Positions 6,298 through 8,617 of a stretch of 8,617 bases of DNA are shown one piece after another. The position numbers and the translations under genes were made by a program. Every line of letters begins with the position of its first letter. The stretch's first letter is position 1. The notes below the pieces were generated by a model, which saw only the letters and a program-made list of their open reading frames with translations, made no database searches and was not told the DNA's origin. This stretch comes from Caldifarciminota bacterium UBA3079 (GTDB lineage: Bacteria > Hydrothermota > Tepidihabitantia > Tepidihabitantales > Tepidihabitantaceae): the NCBI GenBank assembly GCA_002366635.1, contig DFBN01000002.1, positions 9,672-18,288 on the forward strand, written 5' to 3'.

Positions 6298-8617
6298 ATG
6301 ATGTTCTGTTTCCGTGGAGTCGAAATTCTGTTTTTTCTGTGCTTGTTCGCAAGTGCGGGTTTTGCTGATGAGAATACAATCCCGGTTGCCTCACCAGTAA
6401 ATATGGGGTTGAGCAAAACACATGGCTTGCAATCTGTCCATCTGCTTACTTCTTCAGTTGACAGGCTGGAGTTCGAGTTTGTTTCAGATAGTTTCAGTAT
6501 CAGTAAAACCAAAGGTGGTATGGTTTTGTCTGCACTGGGAACGGACAAGGTTGCTTTACCAGGACAACCTGATTTGCCTGGGAGGGTTGTGCTTGTGGGC
6601 ATTCCACAAAAGGGACACATCCGGTTGAGTGTCAGTGCGGACAAGGCCAGGGTTCTGACTGGAGTCGAAATAAAACCTGCACCCGGTTTCGAACCCACAG
6701 AACTATCTCCTGTTTATAAAAAGGACCGATTCTGGCCCGCGGCATTGGCACAGGTTATATCTCTTGAGGTGCTGCGTAATGTCCGTGTTGCCCGGATCAG
6801 AATTAACCCGGTCCAATACAATCCGGTGCATAAGGTTTTGAGGATTTATCACCGATTGCAGGTAACGATTCTTTTCGACCGACCCGCCGAACCGGTTCAC
6901 ATAGTGGATACATTTGACCATGTGCTTGAGCAGGTCCTGCTTAACGGCAAAGAGGCGAGGAATTGGAAGCTTGGGCATATAGGCCAGGATACCATCAACT
7001 TTTTTCACCGTTCCAATATCTGGTGCAAAGTGAAAACAGAAACAACAGGTGTTTACAAAATTGCGCCTTCTGATTTAAGCCAGGCGGGTTTCAATATCAG
7101 TGACATTGACCCGAAGAGTTTCCGGCTTTGGACGATTGGTTCTTATAAGATTAACGAAGCATATCCGGATACGATGATTGAGGTGCCTGTTTATGTCCAA
7201 GGCGAAGAGGATAGCAGGTTTGACAATGGTGATTATATTGCATTTTATGCTGAGGCGCCATCGCACTGGAATGAAGACCAGACCGAATGGTTGCAGAACC
7301 TTTTTACCCGTTACCGTTATTTCTGGCTCACATGGGGCACAGGTCAGGGAAAGCGGATGGAAGCGGTTTCAGGTGCGGGTGCGGTCGAGCCCAGGTTAAC
7401 CGCACCTAATCATGTCCGGCTCGAGGAAGATAAGCTTTGCCCGGCAAGGTCTGGTTTGCTCTGGCTCTGGACGCGGTATTTCAAGCAGGCTGGAGTGAAT
7501 AGCTCCACCAATGAGCTCAGTCTCGCCTTGCCCGACCGTGATACGATCTATGAAATATCGGGCAGGTTTTATGGCCGCAAGGATAAAAACGACCCAACCC
7601 AATATCATTATGCTAGGTTGTATCTTAACGGTTTCTGGCGTGATAGCCTGGTCATAAGGCCTTCATATAGGACTCCACCGCCGGCCGATTTTGTTTTGGA
7701 CAGCATTCCCAAAGAAGCCGGGGCCAGAACCGGTGTGGGTGATACCCTGACAATTGAGATATACGGAGACCCGGAAATGGAGGGTTTTCTTGACTATCTT
7801 GAGGTTCGCTATGCGGAGCGGCTGAAGGTTTCCTCTTCTTTCCCGTTCATAAGATTTTATTTTAATGACACCGGTGTGGTTGAGTTCGGCGTCCAAGGCG
7901 CTACGGCCGATGCCCTCATCCTTGATGTAACCGACCCTTTCTCACCGAAGCGCATTATTGGTGCTTCTCTGACAGACGGCCAGACCAATGTCCGGATTGA
8001 ACAATCGGGTCTAACCGAATACGCATCTGTGCTGTTATCCGGATTGCGGGCCCCACTTGCGGTTGAACAGCGCTTCCCTGGTAGCTTGCGTTCTCTTGCT
8101 GAACATATTAACTATTATATCGTGTGCCCGGACGAATTTTATGCTGCTGCGAGAATGTTTGCCCGGTACCGTGAAGCCAATGTCGCAGGCATTCCCACTG
8201 CCCGGGTTCGGGCTGTTCGGCTTTCTTCTCTCTATGATGATTATACCTTTGGTATGGAGGAACCGGGCGCAATCAAGAAATTCTTCGGTGCAAAGCAGCC
8301 GGATTACGGTCTTCTGGCCGGGGATGCAACTTATGATTATCGGAACAACCTGGATATGGAGCGTCCGCCATCAGTGCCTGCTTATGAGATGGGTTTTGAT
8401 ATTAATTACGAAGTTTACCAGTCTGCGGCCAAGGCGCTGGACGCCTGGTTCGCCGACTTTGAAGGTCAGGGCGGAAGCCCGGATATGATTCTCGGCCGGA
8501 TCACTTGCAGGAGCCCGTTTGAGCTGCGCCGATTCACAGAAAAGGTCAGACGATATGAGACCCAGCCTCTGGGTTTCTGGGCAAAGAGATTTCTGCTCCT
8601 GGCAGATGACGAATGGA
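6298..8617 (+). CDS. Gingipain-type (C25) peptidase, PorU-like N-terminal half (partial, runs off right edge)
   Basis: An exported protein of which 773 codons are visible with no stop. Residues 1-23 are a signal peptide (Arg6, hydrophobic 10-20, cleavage after A23 in GFA-DE). Residues ~30-600 are beta-rich and carry the block typical of PorU-like proteins: GVYKI (251-255), FDNGDYIAFYAE (308-319) and FWLTWG (342-347). From about residue 600 the C25 catalytic fold begins (YYIVCPDEFYAAA), followed by YGLLAGDATYDY, VPAYE, AWFADFEG (716-723), the conserved LGRI (732-735) and LLLADDEW at the edge. The catalytic His and Cys of gingipains lie further on and are not in the window, so activity cannot be judged. 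PorU is the C25 sortase of type IX secretion; other family members are secreted proteases. An alternative ATG is at 6283, but the promoter geometry favours 6298. There is no Shine-Dalgarno. Confidence 0.88.
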   Translation, partial: MMFCFRGVEILFFLCLFASAGFADENTIPVASPVNMGLSKTHGLQSVHLLTSSVDRLEFEFVSDSFSISKTKGGMVLSALGTDKVALPGQPDLPGRVVLVGIPQKGHIRLSVSADKARVLTGVEIKPAPGFEPTELSPVYKKDRFWPAALAQVISLEVLRNVRVARIRINPVQYNPVHKVLRIYHRLQVTILFDRPAEPVHIVDTFDHVLEQVLLNGKEARNWKLGHIGQDTINFFHRSNIWCKVKTETTGVYKIAPSDLSQAGFNISDIDPKSFRLWTIGSYKINEAYPDTMIEVPVYVQGEEDSRFDNGDYIAFYAEAPSHWNEDQTEWLQNLFTRYRYFWLTWGTGQGKRMEAVSGAGAVEPRLTAPNHVRLEEDKLCPARSGLLWLWTRYFKQAGVNSSTNELSLALPDRDTIYEISGRFYGRKDKNDPTQYHYARLYLNGFWRDSLVIRPSYRTPPPADFVLDSIPKEAGARTGVGDTLTIEIYGDPEMEGFLDYLEVRYAERLKVSSSFPFIRFYFNDTGVVEFGVQGATADALILDVTDPFSPKRIIGASLTDGQTNVRIEQSGLTEYASVLLSGLRAPLAVEQRFPGSLRSLAEHINYYIVCPDEFYAAARMFARYREANVAGIPTARVRAVRLSSLYDDYTFGMEEPGAIKKFFGAKQPDYGLLAGDATYDYRNNLDMERPPSVPAYEMGFDINYEVYQSAAKALDAWFADFEGQGGSPDMILGRITCRSPFELRRFTEKVRRYETQPLGFWAKRFLLLADDEW

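Noticed and set aside
6271..6300. Start of the C25 gene at the ATG at 6283
   Set aside because: It is in frame but has no Shine-Dalgarno and precedes the -10 box that fits a start at 6298; the signal peptide also reads better from 6298. Kept as an alternative only.
8057..8488. 143-residue plus-strand frame in the right end
   Set aside because: It lies fully inside the C25 peptidase gene in another frame, whose translation has clear family motifs.

Overview
The window looks like bacterial chromosome of moderate GC from a Gram-negative-type lineage. The evidence is a lipoprotein thioredoxin, a secreted M1 peptidase ending in a FlgD-Ig/type IX-like C-terminal domain, and a large gingipain-type (C25) protein with a PorU-like N-terminal half. 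This combination is typical of FCB-group bacteria and of uncultured lineages such as candidate division WOR-3. That placement is an inference from family content, not from a marker gene.

Left half, all on the minus strand, read right to left: galE (UDP-glucose 4-epimerase, start corrected to 4791), asd (aspartate-semialdehyde dehydrogenase), a secreted M1 metallopeptidase whose ATG overlaps the asd stop (ATGA), then a thioredoxin lipoprotein with its own candidate promoter and a strong Shine-Dalgarno. Last comes the start of a membrane protein, probably a GT-C/family 39-like glycosyltransferase, which runs off the left edge. The 142-282 gap holds two perfect palindromes.

Right half, plus strand: a two-domain CHR-family chromate transporter (5089-6270), then a C25/PorU-like peptidase starting near 6298 and running off the right edge before its catalytic dyad. 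It is open to the end of the window.

The divergent galE/chromate intergenic region (4792-5088) is the least ordinary part. It carries a degenerate 12-bp tandem repeat (4901-5020, CTGG in register). In one frame this encodes a possible 50-residue protein with Leu/Phe at every fourth position, interrupted by TGA and then continuing in the same register.

Three genes without a Shine-Dalgarno (galE, chromate transporter, C25 peptidase) each have a TTGnnn / 16-17 bp / TAnnnT promoter whose -10 box ends exactly 6 nt before the ATG. This predicts leaderless mRNAs. Two other genes (M1 peptidase, thioredoxin) have a strong AAGGAGG. The C25 protein and the M1 enzyme's C-terminal domain may belong to one secretion/processing pathway, but the window alone cannot prove it.
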